A stretch of DNA of 64,000 bases, from assembly GCA_049287025.1 (NCBI GenBank), contig JBAQFA010000005.1, positions 11,238 to 75,237 on the forward strand, given 5' to 3'. Under the pieces are notes generated by a model. That model had not been told where the DNA came from. It saw nothing but the letters and a program-made list of their open reading frames with translations, and made no database searches. The stretch comes from UBA11710 sp049287025 (GTDB lineage: Bacteria; Patescibacteriota; Patescibacteriia; Magasanikbacterales; UBA922). Positions 63,073-64,000 of the stretch are shown here, in pieces; position 1 is the first letter of the stretch, and each line of letters starts with the position of its first letter. Made by a program: the position numbers and the translations under genes.

Positions 63073-64000
63073 ATGTCTTTACTAACCAAAATCTTTGGTG
63101 ATCCAAATCTAAAAGTGTTGAAAGAAATAAAACCAATTGTTGATAAAATAAATAGTCTAGAAAGTGACTGGGCGATTTTGAGTGAAGAAGAATTAAAAGG
63201 CAAGACTAAACATTTCAAAGAACGATTAGCCAAAGGTGAAACCTTGGATAATATTTTACCTGAAGCGTTTGCGACTGTACGCGAAGTTTCTAAGCGTGTC
63301 ACTGGTATGCGCCACTATGATGTACAAATGATTGGTGGTATTGTGTTGCATCAAGGTAAGATTGCTGAGATGAGAACCGGTGAAGGAAAAACTTTAGTGG
63401 CAACTTTACCAGTTTATCTCAATGCTCTGGAAGGTAAAGGTGTGCATTTAGTCACAGTCAATGATTATTTGGCCAAGCGTGATGCCGTGTGGATGGGGCA
63501 GATTTATGATTATCTTGGTATGACAGTTGGTATCGTGCAAAATATGCGCGTGTCTTATGTTTATGATGCATCTTTTAATGGTGGACAAGAAGATGAAGGT
63601 AGTGATGCCAAGCGTGATGAACTCGGAAGTTTTAAAGTAGAAGACGAATTTTTACGACCCTCTTCACGCCAAGAAGTTTATCGTTGTGATATTACTTATG
63701 GCACTAATAATGAATTTGGTTTTGATTATTTGCGCGACAACATGGTGCAGAGTATAGATGAAATGGTAATGCGACCAGGCAATGAAATGCATTATGCGAT
63801 TATTGACGAAGTAGACTCTATTTTGGTAGATGAAGCCAGAACACCTCTTATTATTTCGGCTCCAGCCGAAGAAGCCGGGGACAAATATTATCAATTTGCC
63901 AAACTCGTTCGGGGATTAAAAGAAGCTAAGACTACCAAAGATGGCGAAGTTATTGAGAGTGGTGATTATAATCTGGACGAAAAAATGCGCAGTGCTACTC
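63073..64000 (+). CDS. secA: Preprotein translocase ATPase SecA, 3'-truncated by the window
   Basis: The first 309 residues of SecA, the motor that drives proteins through SecYEG. MSLLTKIFGDPNLKVLKEI is the usual N-terminus; RHYDVQMIGGIVLHQGKIAEMRTGEGKTLVATLP contains Walker A (GEGKT), then VNDYLAKRDAVWMGQIYDYLGM, DITYGTNNEFGFDYLRDNM and HYAIIDEVDSILVDEARTPLIISAP with the DEVD Walker B. Between YLGMTVGIVQ and DITYGTNN there are about 30 extra residues (YDASFNGGQEDEGSDAKRDE) compared with typical SecA. The frame is open at the window edge. The many exported proteins upstream would depend on it. Confidence 0.96.
   Translation, partial: MSLLTKIFGDPNLKVLKEIKPIVDKINSLESDWAILSEEELKGKTKHFKERLAKGETLDNILPEAFATVREVSKRVTGMRHYDVQMIGGIVLHQGKIAEMRTGEGKTLVATLPVYLNALEGKGVHLVTVNDYLAKRDAVWMGQIYDYLGMTVGIVQNMRVSYVYDASFNGGQEDEGSDAKRDELGSFKVEDEFLRPSSRQEVYRCDITYGTNNEFGFDYLRDNMVQSIDEMVMRPGNEMHYAIIDEVDSILVDEARTPLIISAPAEEAGDKYYQFAKLVRGLKEAKTTKDGEVIESGDYNLDEKMRSAT

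Overview
The window is one 64 kb piece of an AT-rich bacterial chromosome that looks like a member of the Candidate Phyla Radiation (Patescibacteria, most likely a Parcubacteria-type lineage). The reasons are: short, tightly packed genes; conserved peptidoglycan, translation and secretion genes mixed with many orphan proteins; a split ComEC; an archaeal-type UMP kinase; an Elp3-type tRNA enzyme; and very large secreted Thr/Ser/Asn-rich surface proteins. TGA is used as an ordinary stop (for example at the ends of the MFS, Maf and radical-SAM genes), so the Gracilibacteria/Absconditabacteria code is not in use. No rRNA, tRNA, CRISPR array or classical insertion sequence was found.

Layout. 1-3463: 3' part of leuS, carrying two serine-hydrolase domains inside the synthetase. 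3.5-9.2 kb: competence channel (ComEC core and a separate metallo-beta-lactamase), methyltransferase, M24 peptidase, membrane proteins, UMP kinase. 9.4-18.4 kb: phospholipase-D enzyme, RarA, a MurB paralogue, small enzymes, two transporters, QueH, Maf. 18.5-21.3 kb (minus): a GC-rich small ORF, TsaE, a GIY-YIG nuclease bounded by inverted repeats, GlyA, Nudix. 21.3-28.2 kb: DMT transporter, an orphan 713-residue protein, Elp3 next to a Trm9-like methyltransferase, a PLP enzyme, and a 54-residue zinc-ribbon protein. 28.3-35.3 kb (minus): Nudix, an Mpl-like Mur ligase, two paralogous orphans around a flavin reductase, an aminoacyl-transferase-like protein, MraY. 35.4-44.6 kb: CorA, radical SAM, FAD enzyme, NlpC/P60-like protein, an ATP-grasp/Nudix fusion, a 751-residue repeat/methyltransferase-like fusion, MurB. 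44.7-61.3 kb: hibernation factor, then an envelope block (O-antigen-ligase/TPR protein and four secreted proteins, the last 2792 residues long). 61.6-62.4 kb: a GC-rich lipoprotein gene on the minus strand. 63.1 kb to the end: start of secA.

The most unusual features are these. (1) A leucyl-tRNA synthetase interrupted by two tandem alpha/beta-hydrolase domains with apparently intact catalytic residues. (2) Several classes of palindromic or word-repeat elements that lie in frame inside at least nine protein-coding genes. The best-defined class has TCATTCCGA/TCGGGATGA-like ends; its four in-gene copies measure 150, 138, 132 and 90 bp, all multiples of three, while the intergenic copy is 119 bp. 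This resembles the Rickettsia palindromic elements. (3) A GIY-YIG nuclease gene enclosed by 27-bp inverted repeats that are themselves hairpins of the same general type, a candidate mobilising enzyme. (4) Long word-repeat hairpins in many intergenic gaps that often supply the first or last codons of neighbouring genes. (5) Two GC-rich minus-strand genes that look foreign. All functional assignments come from reading the sequence; no database search was run.
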